Source: an uncultured Oscillibacter sp. (GTDB lineage: Bacteria > Bacillota > Clostridia > Oscillospirales > Oscillospiraceae). From it: a DNA stretch of 22,027 nt. Each line of letters starts with the position of its first letter. Position 1 is the stretch's first letter. The translations under genes and the position numbers were made by a program. The stretch spans positions 1 to 22,027 of the forward strand of contig CAJTZI010000017.1 of NCBI GenBank assembly GCA_910584075.1, in the 5' to 3' direction. The notes below the pieces were generated by a model. It saw only the letters and a list, made by a program, of their open reading frames with translations, was not told the DNA's origin and ran no database searches. This document shows positions 15,645 to 22,027 of the stretch, in pieces.

Positions 15645-17099
15645 TCAGTCCTCCTCGTAGGCCAGCTCCGTGGTCTGGTTCTTGGGCGGGAACATCTTGG
15701 AGAACACCAGGAAGAACACCAGCGCTACCACCAGTCCAGGGACGATGGGCTGGCTGACCTTCATGCCGAAGAGTACATTGCCGGAAATCTTCTCCAGGTA
15801 CACCACAATGACGGTGCCGGAGATAAGGGAGGCGATGGTGCCGGCCAGGGATGCACCCTTCCAGTAGTGGCCCAGCACATAGGGGAAGAAGGCACCGGCG
15901 GCCCGGAGCGTGAAGCAGAACATGAGAATGGAGACAATGCTGGAGGTGTTGAACAGGGCGATGCACCCGGCGGCCACGCCCACGATGGCCATGGTCACCT
16001 GGGTGACCCGCATGACCTCCTGGCTGGAGGCGCCGGGCTTGAGCACGGTGTGGTAGATGTCGTTGGCGAAGATAGAGCCGGCGCCCAGCAGGTCGGAGTC
16101 CGAGGAGGACATGGTGGCGGAGATGATACCGGCGAAGAGCAGTCCGCAGATGACGGCGGGCATGACCTCCATGGCCAGCACGGGCAGGGCGTAGCGAGCG
16201 CCTACGGAGGCAAACTCCTCGGAGCTGAACTTGCCCATGTTGATCAGTGCCAGGGTGATGATGCCCAGGACCGCTGGAATAAAGGCGTAGATGAAGTTCA
16301 CCAGGGCCGCCAGGATGGAGCCCTGCTGGGCGGACTTGCCGTCCCGGGCGGCGTAGTAGCGGGAGACGGCCTCCTGGCCCACGGTGAAGGTGGCCACATA
16401 CATGATGGTCAGGGAGATCACCGCCATGGGGCTGTAACCTTTGAACAGATCAAAGGCCTCCGGGGGGACGTTGGCCACAACGCTGTCCCAGCCGCCGGCC
16501 CGGTTCAGGGCGAACGGCACGGCGATGATCATGCCGATGACGATCAGGAACACCTGAACGAAGTCCGTCAGGGTCACGGACCACAGTCCGCCCATGATGG
16601 AGTATGCGGTGACCACCACAACAACAATGATGACGGCGGTCTTGTAGCTGATGCCCAGCATGGTGGAGAGAATCACGGAGGAGGCGATAAACTGGCTGGC
16701 CGTCACGCCCACCAGTGGCAGCAGCATGATGACGGCGGTGACGATGCCGGCGCTCTTGCCGTAGCGGCGGCGGAAGTACTCGGGCACGGTCTTCACCGTG
16801 GCGGCCCGGAACTTGGGGGCCAGGAAGGTCAAAATGATGAAGGCCAGACCCATGGTGATGATGTACCAGGCGGCGGAGAGTCCGTGGCTCTCCATGCCCT
16901 GCTGCACAACGCCCAAAGAGCTGCCGCCGCCGATCTCCGTGGCGGCCAGGGTGCCGGCCATCAGGAAGGGGCCCAGGCGGCGTCCGGCCACCATGAAGTC
17001 GGTGTTGGAGGTGATCTTCTTGGAGGAATACCAGCCGATGAACAGCATGATCAGCAGGTAGATCACCACGATTGCTGTGACGACAGGATTGAATTTCAT
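15645..17099 (-). CDS. Sodium:solute symporter family protein
   Basis: This 484-residue integral membrane protein of the SSS family moves a small solute into the cell with sodium. It opens with the first transmembrane helix (VVTAIVVIYLLIMLFIGWY). It then has the family landmarks TDFMVAGRRLGPFLMAGTL, ATEIGGGSSLG, KTVPEYFRRRYG, YSIMGGLWSVTLTDFVQ (the classical SSS signature region) and FAGIISATMSSSDSDLLGAGS, the last holding the sodium-site serines. About 12-13 hydrophobic helices are seen, close to the family norm. The short C-terminal tail is acidic (AYEED). ATG 17099 has AGAAGGAGAAC upstream. The substrate is not readable from sequence; the neighbouring D-aminoacylase suggests an amino acid, acylated amino acid or peptide-derived compound. 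Confidence 0.92.
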   Translation of the reverse strand: MKFNPVVTAIVVIYLLIMLFIGWYSSKKITSNTDFMVAGRRLGPFLMAGTLAATEIGGGSSLGVVQQGMESHGLSAAWYIITMGLAFIILTFLAPKFRAATVKTVPEYFRRRYGKSAGIVTAVIMLLPLVGVTASQFIASSVILSTMLGISYKTAVIIVVVVVTAYSIMGGLWSVTLTDFVQVFLIVIGMIIAVPFALNRAGGWDSVVANVPPEAFDLFKGYSPMAVISLTIMYVATFTVGQEAVSRYYAARDGKSAQQGSILAALVNFIYAFIPAVLGIITLALINMGKFSSEEFASVGARYALPVLAMEVMPAVICGLLFAGIISATMSSSDSDLLGAGSIFANDIYHTVLKPGASSQEVMRVTQVTMAIVGVAAGCIALFNTSSIVSILMFCFTLRAAGAFFPYVLGHYWKGASLAGTIASLISGTVIVVYLEKISGNVLFGMKVSQPIVPGLVVALVFFLVFSKMFPPKNQTTELAYEED

Positions 17100-17137
17100 G
17101 TTAGTTCTCCTTCTCGTTTCATTCTCTTGTGCGGGGG

Positions 17138-17163
17138 AAAAAGACCGAGGGACCAGACCTCAG
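17138..17163 (-). terminator. Attenuator-like hairpin in the symporter leader
   Basis: On the minus strand, CTGAGG (plus 17158-17163) pairs with CCTCGG (17145-17150) over a seven-base loop, with one G-U pair. TCTTTTT follows. It lies between the promoter and the symporter start, so it may terminate some transcripts early. The stem is short, so this is tentative. A perfect GGAGGTGA (plus 17171-17178) sits just upstream of it without an ATG start. Confidence 0.35.
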
Positions 17164-17197
17164 CTGCGTGTCACCTCCTCTTTACAGTATTTCCCTT

Positions 17198-17226
17198 ATC
17201 TTACATGATTTTCCGCCAAGTGTAAA
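17198..17226 (-). promoter_or_regulatory. Sigma-A promoter of the symporter gene
   Basis: On the minus strand, TTTACA (plus 17221-17226), a 17-base spacer and TAAGAT (plus 17198-17203) form a good promoter. The predicted leader before the start codon at 17099 is about 90 bases. Confidence 0.7.
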
Positions 17227-17280
17227 GCCCCTGTTAAGATGCTCAACTTGCGCGTTTTATGATGCTTTCTGAGAGCAATG

Positions 17281-17375
17281 CGGGGGCAATGCAGGGGCCG
17301 GCGTTCTCGCCGGCCTGCCTTCCCTCCGGTTCTCCCATAGGACGGGCGGATGATCTCCGCCTCTACAAAACATCT
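17281..17375. repeat. Hairpin-rich intergenic element (GC-rich double palindrome)
   Basis: This gap between the symporter promoter and the end of the MerR gene holds two palindromes: GGCCGGCG-TTCT-CGCCGGCC (17296-17315, 8-bp arms) and GGCGGA-TGATC-TCCGCC (17345-17361, 6-bp arms). A repeated GCGGGGGCAATGCAGGGG stretch lies beside the first. The pattern is like the dispersed 'GTAGGGGCGGAT...ATCCGCCCG' intergenic elements of gut Clostridia. That is recollection, not a search. It has no T tract, so it is not a typical terminator. Confidence 0.45.
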
Positions 17376-17392
17376 CCGGATTGGACGCGCCC

Positions 17393-18202
17393 CTAAGAAA
17401 CAGGCTTCACCAGCACCTGCAGTTCCGTGACATACTCCTCCTCGTGGCGGGTGTCGTGGACATCGACGCGGTACAGCTCCAGGGGCGGCGCGGCAGGGAC
17501 GAGACCCAGGTCCCGGACGCCCCGGAACAGAGTTTCCAGATGCCGGTCCAGGCGGTCGTAGCCGCCCCGGTAGAAGAGGCGGGCGTACTGCCCGGCGGAG
17601 AGCAAAGCGTCCCGGGGGCCGCCGGGGGGTGTGAGGAAGAACACACAGGAGAAGTGGTTCCAGAGTCCCCGTTTCAGGCTCTCACCGTCCAGAACGGCCC
17701 CCATGGTCTGGGAGCCGATGACCTTGATGTAGTCCTGGTGCTGTCCTTCCAGTTTTTTCAGCAGAAAATCGATCTCTTTTTCCAGAATCACGTTCTCCCG
17801 GAGAAAAACATAGGGACGGGTGGGTTCCTCGATCACGCAAACCTGCCCCTGCGGCACAGCGCGGTACCGCTCCAGCCGTGCCCGGCGCTGTGCCGCCTCC
17901 AGCCGGGCGGCCCGGAGCGCCGCCAGCTTCTCCTTCAGCAGAGCCTCCTGCCGGTCCAGCAGGGACAGCGTTTCCTCCACGCTGCGCCGCTCCAGATAGG
18001 CCCGGATATCCTCCGTGGACAGGTCCAGCTCCCGCAGGGCGCGGATGACATTCAGGGTGCAGACGTCCTGGATGGTGTACATCCGGTAGCCGCTCTCGCC
18101 CCGGACCGGGTGGAGCAGGCCCTTTTCCTCATAGTAGCGCAGGGTGTCCGGGTGGAGACGGAACAGCCGGGCGATCTCGTGAATTTTGTAGAGGTCCTTC
18201 AT
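17393..18202 (-). CDS. MerR family transcriptional regulator with C-terminal effector domain
   Basis: This 269-residue DNA-binding protein begins with a MerR winged helix: LYKIHEIARLFRLHPDTLRY, YEEKGLLHPVRGESGYRMYT, then IQDVCTLNVIRALRELDLST. It continues with a long charged helix for dimerisation (about 80-120, rich in Arg, Leu and Ala). A 150-residue C-terminal domain (from about 125) looks like a GyrI/BmrR-type ligand-binding domain, with TRPYVFLRENV and a final HEEEYVTELQVLVKPVS. Such regulators sense hydrophobic or cationic drugs and activate exporter genes. ATG 18202 has GGAGGA six bases upstream; the frame stays open upstream, but that part overlaps the opposite gene. It is divergent from the MATE gene across a MerR-type promoter. 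Confidence 0.93.
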   Translation of the reverse strand: MKDLYKIHEIARLFRLHPDTLRYYEEKGLLHPVRGESGYRMYTIQDVCTLNVIRALRELDLSTEDIRAYLERRSVEETLSLLDRQEALLKEKLAALRAARLEAAQRRARLERYRAVPQGQVCVIEEPTRPYVFLRENVILEKEIDFLLKKLEGQHQDYIKVIGSQTMGAVLDGESLKRGLWNHFSCVFFLTPPGGPRDALLSAGQYARLFYRGGYDRLDRHLETLFRGVRDLGLVPAAPPLELYRVDVHDTRHEEEYVTELQVLVKPVS

Positions 18203-18218
18203 TTTTTCCTCCTGGGGG

Positions 18219-18249
18219 TTGACTTTCGGATAATACGAGGGTTTATGCT
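18219..18249 (+). promoter_or_regulatory. MerR-type promoter (19-bp spacer) of the MATE gene
   Basis: TTGACT (18219-18224), exactly 19 bases, and TATGCT (18244-18249) are present, with an imperfect dyad, ACTTTCG...CGAGGGT, in the spacer. The over-long spacer is the hallmark of promoters activated by MerR proteins through DNA twisting. The -10 overlaps the ATG at 18245, which rules that codon out as the MATE start. Confidence 0.7.
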
Positions 18250-18262
18250 GGACGCAGAGAAC

Positions 18263-18269
18263 AAGGAGG
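18263..18269 (+). promoter_or_regulatory. Ribosome binding site deciding the MATE TTG start
   Basis: AAGGAGG lies eight bases before TTG at 18278. It also lies downstream of the predicted promoter, unlike the ATG at 18245. Confidence 0.8.
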
Positions 18270-18277
18270 TTGTCTGT

Positions 18278-19588
18278 TTGGAGCTGCGAGAGAAGTTTTT
18301 GAAATTTGCCCTGCCGTCCATTGCGTCCATGTGGGCCTTTTCCCTGTACACCATGGTGGACGGCGTGTTTGTGGCCCGGGGAGTGGGGGAGACCGCCATG
18401 GCGGCGGTAAACCTGTCCGCCCCCTTTACGTCGCTGGTGTTCATGGTGGGTATCCTGCTGGCCACCGGCACCTCCACTATCATCTCTATTGCCCTGGGCC
18501 GGGGGGAGCTGGAGGAGGCCCGGAACTCGTTCAGCCAGAATCTGGCGGTGACGGTATGCGTGAGCCTGGCTCTCACTGTTCTGGTGCTTTTGAACCTGGA
18601 GCGGGCGGCGCTGTTCCTGGGGGCCACGCCGGACACGCTGGCCTATGTGAAGGAGTACGTGGGCACCATCGCCGTGTTCGCCGTGTTTTTCACCGTGTCC
18701 TACAACCTGGAGGTCCAGGTGAAGGCCAACGGGGCCCCCCAGGTCAGCACTGTGGGAGTGGCGTCCTGCGCGGTGATGAATGTGGCCTTGGACGCCTTGT
18801 TCGTCATGGGCTTCGGCTGGGGGGTGTGGGGGGCGGCCCTGGCCACGGGTCTTGCCCAGGTGACCTCCACGGCCGTGTTTCTGGTTTATTTCCTCACCCA
18901 CCGGGAGCGGCTTCGGCTGGGCCGGTTCCGCTGGAATCTGAGACTTTACCGCCGCATTGTGCCCCTGGGCCTCTCCGAGGGGCTCAACGAGCTGTCCAAC
19001 GGCCTTGTGATCTTCCTCTTTAACCACACCATCCTGCGCTGCATCGGGGAGCAGGCCCTGCCGGCCTACACCATTATCAGCTACGTCAACACCCTGGTGC
19101 TGATGACCATGACCGGCACCGCCCAGGGGATGCAGCCCCTGGTGAGCTATGCCCTGGGAGCCGGCCGCAGGCGGGACTGCCACCGGCTGCTGCAATACGG
19201 TTTGGCCGCCGCGGCGCTGTTCGCCGGGCTGTCCTTTGCCCTGGGGGAGCTGGGGGCGCCGCTGATGGTGGGGGCGTTTTTAGACCGGAGTAGCGCCGTC
19301 TTTGCCTACTCCGTCTCCGCTCTGCAGATGTACGGGTGGTCCTTTTTGGTGGTGGGGTTCAACGTAGTCTTCGCCGCCTTCTTCACCGCGGTGGAGCGTC
19401 CCGTGCCGGCCTTTGCCATCTCCCTCAGCCGGAGCCTGGTGCTGCTGGCCGTGAGTCTGCTGACGCTGCCCGCCCTGCTGGGGGACCGGGGGATCTGGTA
19501 CTCCACGCTGGCGTCGGAGCTGGGGTGTCTGTGCATCACGGCGGTGTGTGCCGCGGTCTATTTCCGGGGACAGCGGCCGGATGCGTAG
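18278..19588 (+). CDS. MATE family efflux transporter
   Basis: This 436-residue membrane protein of the MATE family exports drugs or metabolites by cation antiport. It opens with ELREKFLKFALPSIASMWAF, then SLYTMVDGVFVARGVGETAM (the conserved helix 1-2 region of MATE proteins), NLSAPFTSLVFMVGILLATG and the repeat-2 counterpart GLSEGLNELSNGLVIFLFNH, with GTAQGMQPLVSYALGAGR. About 12 hydrophobic segments in two homologous halves fit the usual 440-460 residues. The TTG at 18278 is chosen for its AAGGAGG and because the predicted promoter lies over the only nearby ATG. The divergent merR and its 19-bp-spacer promoter suggest ligand-induced expression. No strong terminator follows; a weak GC hairpin lies near 19697-19714. 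Confidence 0.93.
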   Translation: MELREKFLKFALPSIASMWAFSLYTMVDGVFVARGVGETAMAAVNLSAPFTSLVFMVGILLATGTSTIISIALGRGELEEARNSFSQNLAVTVCVSLALTVLVLLNLERAALFLGATPDTLAYVKEYVGTIAVFAVFFTVSYNLEVQVKANGAPQVSTVGVASCAVMNVALDALFVMGFGWGVWGAALATGLAQVTSTAVFLVYFLTHRERLRLGRFRWNLRLYRRIVPLGLSEGLNELSNGLVIFLFNHTILRCIGEQALPAYTIISYVNTLVLMTMTGTAQGMQPLVSYALGAGRRRDCHRLLQYGLAAAALFAGLSFALGELGAPLMVGAFLDRSSAVFAYSVSALQMYGWSFLVVGFNVVFAAFFTAVERPVPAFAISLSRSLVLLAVSLLTLPALLGDRGIWYSTLASELGCLCITAVCAAVYFRGQRPDA

Positions 19589-19726
19589 ATGCCCGTCCGA
19601 CAGAAACAGGGCCATTTCCGGCTGCTGCCGTGATTTTAACATGGAATTGACTTCTATTCAACTTGTCTCATGAAATTATCCGGGGTCCAGGCCCTCAGCC
19701 GTCTTGAGGCGGCTTCTGAGAACCCT

Positions 19727-19755
19727 TTGACAAATCCGCCGGAATGTGGGATACT
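19727..19755 (+). promoter_or_regulatory. Predicted promoter of the HAD hydrolase gene
   Basis: TTGACA (19727-19732), a 17-base spacer and GATACT (19750-19755) give a perfect -35 and a moderate -10. The leader to the ATG at 19826 would be about 64 bases and contains short GC-rich hairpins (19768-19781; 19787-19799). Confidence 0.65.
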
Positions 19756-19825
19756 CTAAAAAGAACACCGCCCCAGGGCGGCCAACGGGCCCGGAGCCCT
19801 AAACAGATTTTTAGGAGTCATTCGT

Positions 19826-20602
19826 ATGGACGTATTGAAGAACAAGCAGGGATTCATTTGCGATATGGACGGCGTTATCTACCACGGAAACCAGCTGCTG
19901 CCGGGGGTGAAGAAGTTTGTGGACTGGCTGGCCAGGGAGAACAAGAACTTCCTCTTTCTCACCAACTCCAGCCAGTACACACCCAAGGAACTCCAGCAGA
20001 AGCTGGCCCGCATGGGTCTGGATGTGGACGAGACCCACTTCTACACCAGCGCCCTGGCAACGGCCTACTTCCTGGACAGCCAGTCGCCCGGGTGCAGCGC
20101 CTACGTGGTGGGGGAGCACGGCATCACCAACGCCCTCTACGACAAGGGCATCACCTACAACGACGTGAACCCCGACTATGTCGTGATCGGCGAGTCCTCC
20201 GCCTATAACCTGGAGCAGATCACCAAGGCCATCCGCCTGGTGAACGCCGGGGCGAAGCTGATCGGCACAAACTCCGACCTGACGGCCCCGGCGGAGGCGG
20301 GCATCGTGCCGGCCTGCCGGGCGCTGATCGCGCCAATCGAGCTGGCCACCGACCGCCGCGCATACTTCGTGGGCAAGCCCAACCCGTTGATGATGCGCGC
20401 CGGCCTGCGGATGCTGGGGGTCCACTCGGAGAACGCGGTCATGATCGGCGACCGCATGGACACGGATATCATCGCCGGCATTGAGTCGGGTCTTGGCACC
20501 GTGCTGGTGCTCTCCGGCGTGTCCACCAGAGAGACCTGCGAGGAGTATCCCTACCGTCCTGATTTCATCCTGAAGGGCGTGGGAGAGGTCCCCGCAAACT
20601 GA
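19826..20602 (+). CDS. HAD-IIA family hydrolase, NagD-like phosphatase
   Basis: This 258-residue cytoplasmic phosphatase of the haloacid dehalogenase superfamily has all four motifs: I, DMDGVI with nucleophile D13 and acid D15; II, LTNSS near 45-49; III, the Lys in VGKPNP; and IV, GDRMDTD. The C2-type cap lies between motifs II and III. Stretches such as FYTSALATAYFL, VVGEHGI, DVNPDYVVIGESSAYN and VLVLSGVS closely follow E. coli NagD, a nucleotide and sugar phosphatase. In vivo substrates of such enzymes are generally uncertain, so I give no symbol. The ATG has TTAGGAG at slightly long spacing. It is a single-gene unit with its own promoter and terminator. Confidence 0.94.
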   Translation: MDVLKNKQGFICDMDGVIYHGNQLLPGVKKFVDWLARENKNFLFLTNSSQYTPKELQQKLARMGLDVDETHFYTSALATAYFLDSQSPGCSAYVVGEHGITNALYDKGITYNDVNPDYVVIGESSAYNLEQITKAIRLVNAGAKLIGTNSDLTAPAEAGIVPACRALIAPIELATDRRAYFVGKPNPLMMRAGLRMLGVHSENAVMIGDRMDTDIIAGIESGLGTVLVLSGVSTRETCEEYPYRPDFILKGVGEVPAN

Positions 20603-20638
20603 GGGCCAATCCGCGGTTGGCGCAGCGTCTGAAAGCAG

Positions 20639-20675
20639 CACCGGAAAGCCAGAAACTGGCTTTCCGGTGTTTTTT
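20639..20675 (+). terminator. Terminator after the HAD hydrolase gene
   Basis: A perfect 14-bp stem (arms 20639-20652 and 20656-20669), loop AAA, is followed by TTTTTT. The opposing chemotaxis gene ends at 20686 and may use the same hairpin, although its T tract on that side is poor. Confidence 0.93.
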
Positions 20676-20685
20676 GCGCCGGGAT

Positions 20686-22027
20686 TTACAAATTCGCCAA
20701 GACGTCCACCTGCCGACGCAGCTCGCCCACGATCTCCTGGTTCGTGTCCATGCCGGCGGTGATGCCCGCCATGTCGCCGGCCAGGGCGCGGGTGCTGCCG
20801 CTGACGCCGGTGACGCCGGAGACGGCGCCGTCCACCGCGTCGGAGATGCCGGAGATAGAGGAGGCGATCTCCGCCATGGCGGTGCGGAGGGTATCCACCT
20901 GACGGTTGAAGTCCTCCATGGAGCGCTGGATATAGGCCGCGTCGGCCCGGTACTGCTGTCCGGACTGGACGGAGCGCTCCAGCTGGGCCAGAAGGGCCTT
21001 GCCCAGATAGTCCGCCAGCTCCTGGGCACTGGCGGAGAGGTAGCTCACCGCGCTGGTGACCACGCTGCTCACCGCCTGGATGTGGCCGGCGGTCTCCGCG
21101 CAGGAGTCGGCCAGACGCCGGATCTCCCGGGCCACCACGGCAAAGCCCCGTCCCGCCTCTCCGGCCCGGGAGGCCTCAATGGTGGCGTTGACGGCGATCA
21201 GGTCCGTGGAGGAGGAGATGGAGAGGATGTCCTCAATGAACGAGGTGATCTGGTCCACGCTCCGGCTCTTCTCAATGGCCTCGTTGAGCACGCCCATGAT
21301 CTCCTTCGTTTTGGCCTGTACCGCCTCCATCTCTGCCTGAGCAGAGCGCTCCATCTCCTCGGCCCGGCCCCGCATCTGGGCGGAATAGGAGGTGATGGCG
21401 GAGCACTCCTCCGCCATGCTGACGGCCTCGTCCTGAGTAGCGGAGGCGCTGGCGGAGATGGTGGCGGTGTTTCCGGCGATCTCCTCCAGGGCGGCGGAGA
21501 GCCGCTCCGTCAGGCCGGAGAGGGCCCGGGCGCTGCCGCTGGAAGTGCGGGTCCGCTTCCGGACGTCGCCCACCACGCCGCTGATGCGCTGGGAGCTGTC
21601 CTGGAGGGTGCCCATGGCGTTCCGGATGGGGGCGATGACGTATTTCCGGATGATCCGCAGAGCTGCCCAAACCAGCACAATGCCGGCGGCCAGCGTGACG
21701 GCGCTGGTGACCAGGGAGATGATATATACCCGGAGAAGACGGCTCCGGGCCGCCTCCGCCTGGGCGGAGACGGAGGCGGAGAGGGCGTCCAGGCTCTGCT
21801 CGGCGGCGGTGCTCCGGGCGGAGACGTCCCCGTTGGCCATGGCGTAGGCTTCCTGAGTCTTGCTGTCGGCGCTGGCGCAGACCAGATAGACCAGGGCGTG
21901 CTTGAAGGCGCCGTAGTCCTCCAGCAGGGCGCGGTAGACCGTCTCGTCCTCCCGGCCCACAAAGGACTCGTAGTCCGCCAGCTTTCCGTCCAGCTCCGCC
22001 TCCTCCGCCTTGATCTCCTGGACCAGG
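20686..22027 (-). CDS. Methyl-accepting chemotaxis protein (5' end outside window)
   Basis: The minus-strand frame is open to the window edge, so the N-terminus is missing. GTG 21960 lies inside the sensor region and is not a convincing start. Visible are helical, charged residues of a periplasm-facing four-helix-bundle type sensor (to about 21740), one membrane helix (VYIISLVTSAVTLAAGIVLVW), a HAMP-like segment (YVIAPIRNAMGTL), and a long coiled-coil signalling domain rich in Ala, Ser and Glu. The hairpin tip reads STDLIAVNATIEASRAGE followed by AGRGFAVVAREIRRLA, the site that contacts CheA and CheW. The protein ends at LANL with no CheR-binding pentapeptide. It probably senses a chemical signal for motility or a chemosensory pathway; no other che genes are in the window. 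Confidence 0.93.
   Translation of the reverse strand, partial: LVQEIKAEEAELDGKLADYESFVGREDETVYRALLEDYGAFKHALVYLVCASADSKTQEAYAMANGDVSARSTAAEQSLDALSASVSAQAEAARSRLLRVYIISLVTSAVTLAAGIVLVWAALRIIRKYVIAPIRNAMGTLQDSSQRISGVVGDVRKRTRTSSGSARALSGLTERLSAALEEIAGNTATISASASATQDEAVSMAEECSAITSYSAQMRGRAEEMERSAQAEMEAVQAKTKEIMGVLNEAIEKSRSVDQITSFIEDILSISSSTDLIAVNATIEASRAGEAGRGFAVVAREIRRLADSCAETAGHIQAVSSVVTSAVSYLSASAQELADYLGKALLAQLERSVQSGQQYRADAAYIQRSMEDFNRQVDTLRTAMAEIASSISGISDAVDGAVSGVTGVSGSTRALAGDMAGITAGMDTNQEIVGELRRQVDVLANL

Noticed and set aside
15867..17225. Long plus-strand frame (452 codons) opposite the symporter
   Set aside because: Rich in His, Gly, Asp and Gln with no recognisable motif; it is the antisense shadow of the symporter gene.
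18202..19195. Upstream extension of the MerR frame
   Set aside because: It is antisense to the MATE gene and low in complexity. A clear ribosome binding site marks the ATG at 18202.
19645..19675. TTGACT at about 19648 as a second promoter before the HAD gene
   Set aside because: No good -10 at 16-18 bases. The TTGACA-17-GATACT at 19727 is better placed.

Overview
The window reads as chromosomal DNA of a GC-rich member of the Clostridia, most like the gut Oscillospiraceae (Flavonifractor/Oscillibacter/Lawsonibacter type). The grounds are the DUF1385-prmC-PspC-recA-recX-rimO-pgsA gene order, a two-domain BadF-type activase with an HgdB-like partner, strong AGGAGG ribosome binding sites with several TTG starts, and strongly GC-biased third codon positions. 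This placement is by resemblance only; no search was run. No CRISPR array, tRNA, rRNA, transposase or phage gene was seen.

Layout. (1) 1-639: the C-terminal part of a sensor histidine kinase, cut by the window start. (2) 692-6707, plus strand: a tightly packed housekeeping block of DUF1385 membrane protein, prmC, a small PspC protein, recA, recX, rimO, a helix-hairpin-helix protein and pgsA, with stop/start overlaps and a strong terminator at 6718-6757. (3) 6798-7364, minus: queH, divergent from the next block across an AT-rich promoter region. (4) 7593-12064, plus: a 971-residue protein with two CoA-dehydratase activase domains, then a 448-residue HgdB-like protein. The 209-base gap between them looks like a dispersed intergenic element. 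(5) 12092-13173: an AT-rich patch with a small XRE regulator (minus), a perfect 15-bp inverted repeat overlapping a near-consensus promoter (TTGACG-17-TATAAT), and a plus-strand cysteine-rich membrane or exported protein whose N-terminus appears frameshifted near a run of six T. (6) 13168-17099, minus: sodium:solute symporter, D-aminoacylase and cutC, with a terminator and a new extended -10 promoter between the first two. (7) 17393-19588: a MerR regulator divergent from a MATE exporter, with a 19-bp-spacer MerR-type promoter between them. (8) 19826-20602, plus: NagD-like HAD phosphatase. (9) 20686-22027, minus: methyl-accepting chemotaxis protein, cut by the window end.

How the genes work together. 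Block 2 combines translation-factor and ribosome modification (PrmC, RimO), DNA repair (RecA, RecX) and phospholipid synthesis (PgsA). Block 4 is probably one functional unit, an ATP-driven electron activator plus an Fe-S dehydratase-like subunit whose substrate is unknown. Block 6 suggests uptake of a solute and deacylation of N-acyl-D-amino acids. Block 7 is a classic drug-sensing regulator/exporter pair.

The most interesting spots are the XRE/palindrome/cysteine-rich protein locus (12166-13173) and the split activase/dehydratase with its repeat-like spacer. Also worth a look are the attenuator-like hairpin in the symporter leader and the hairpin-rich element at 17281-17375.
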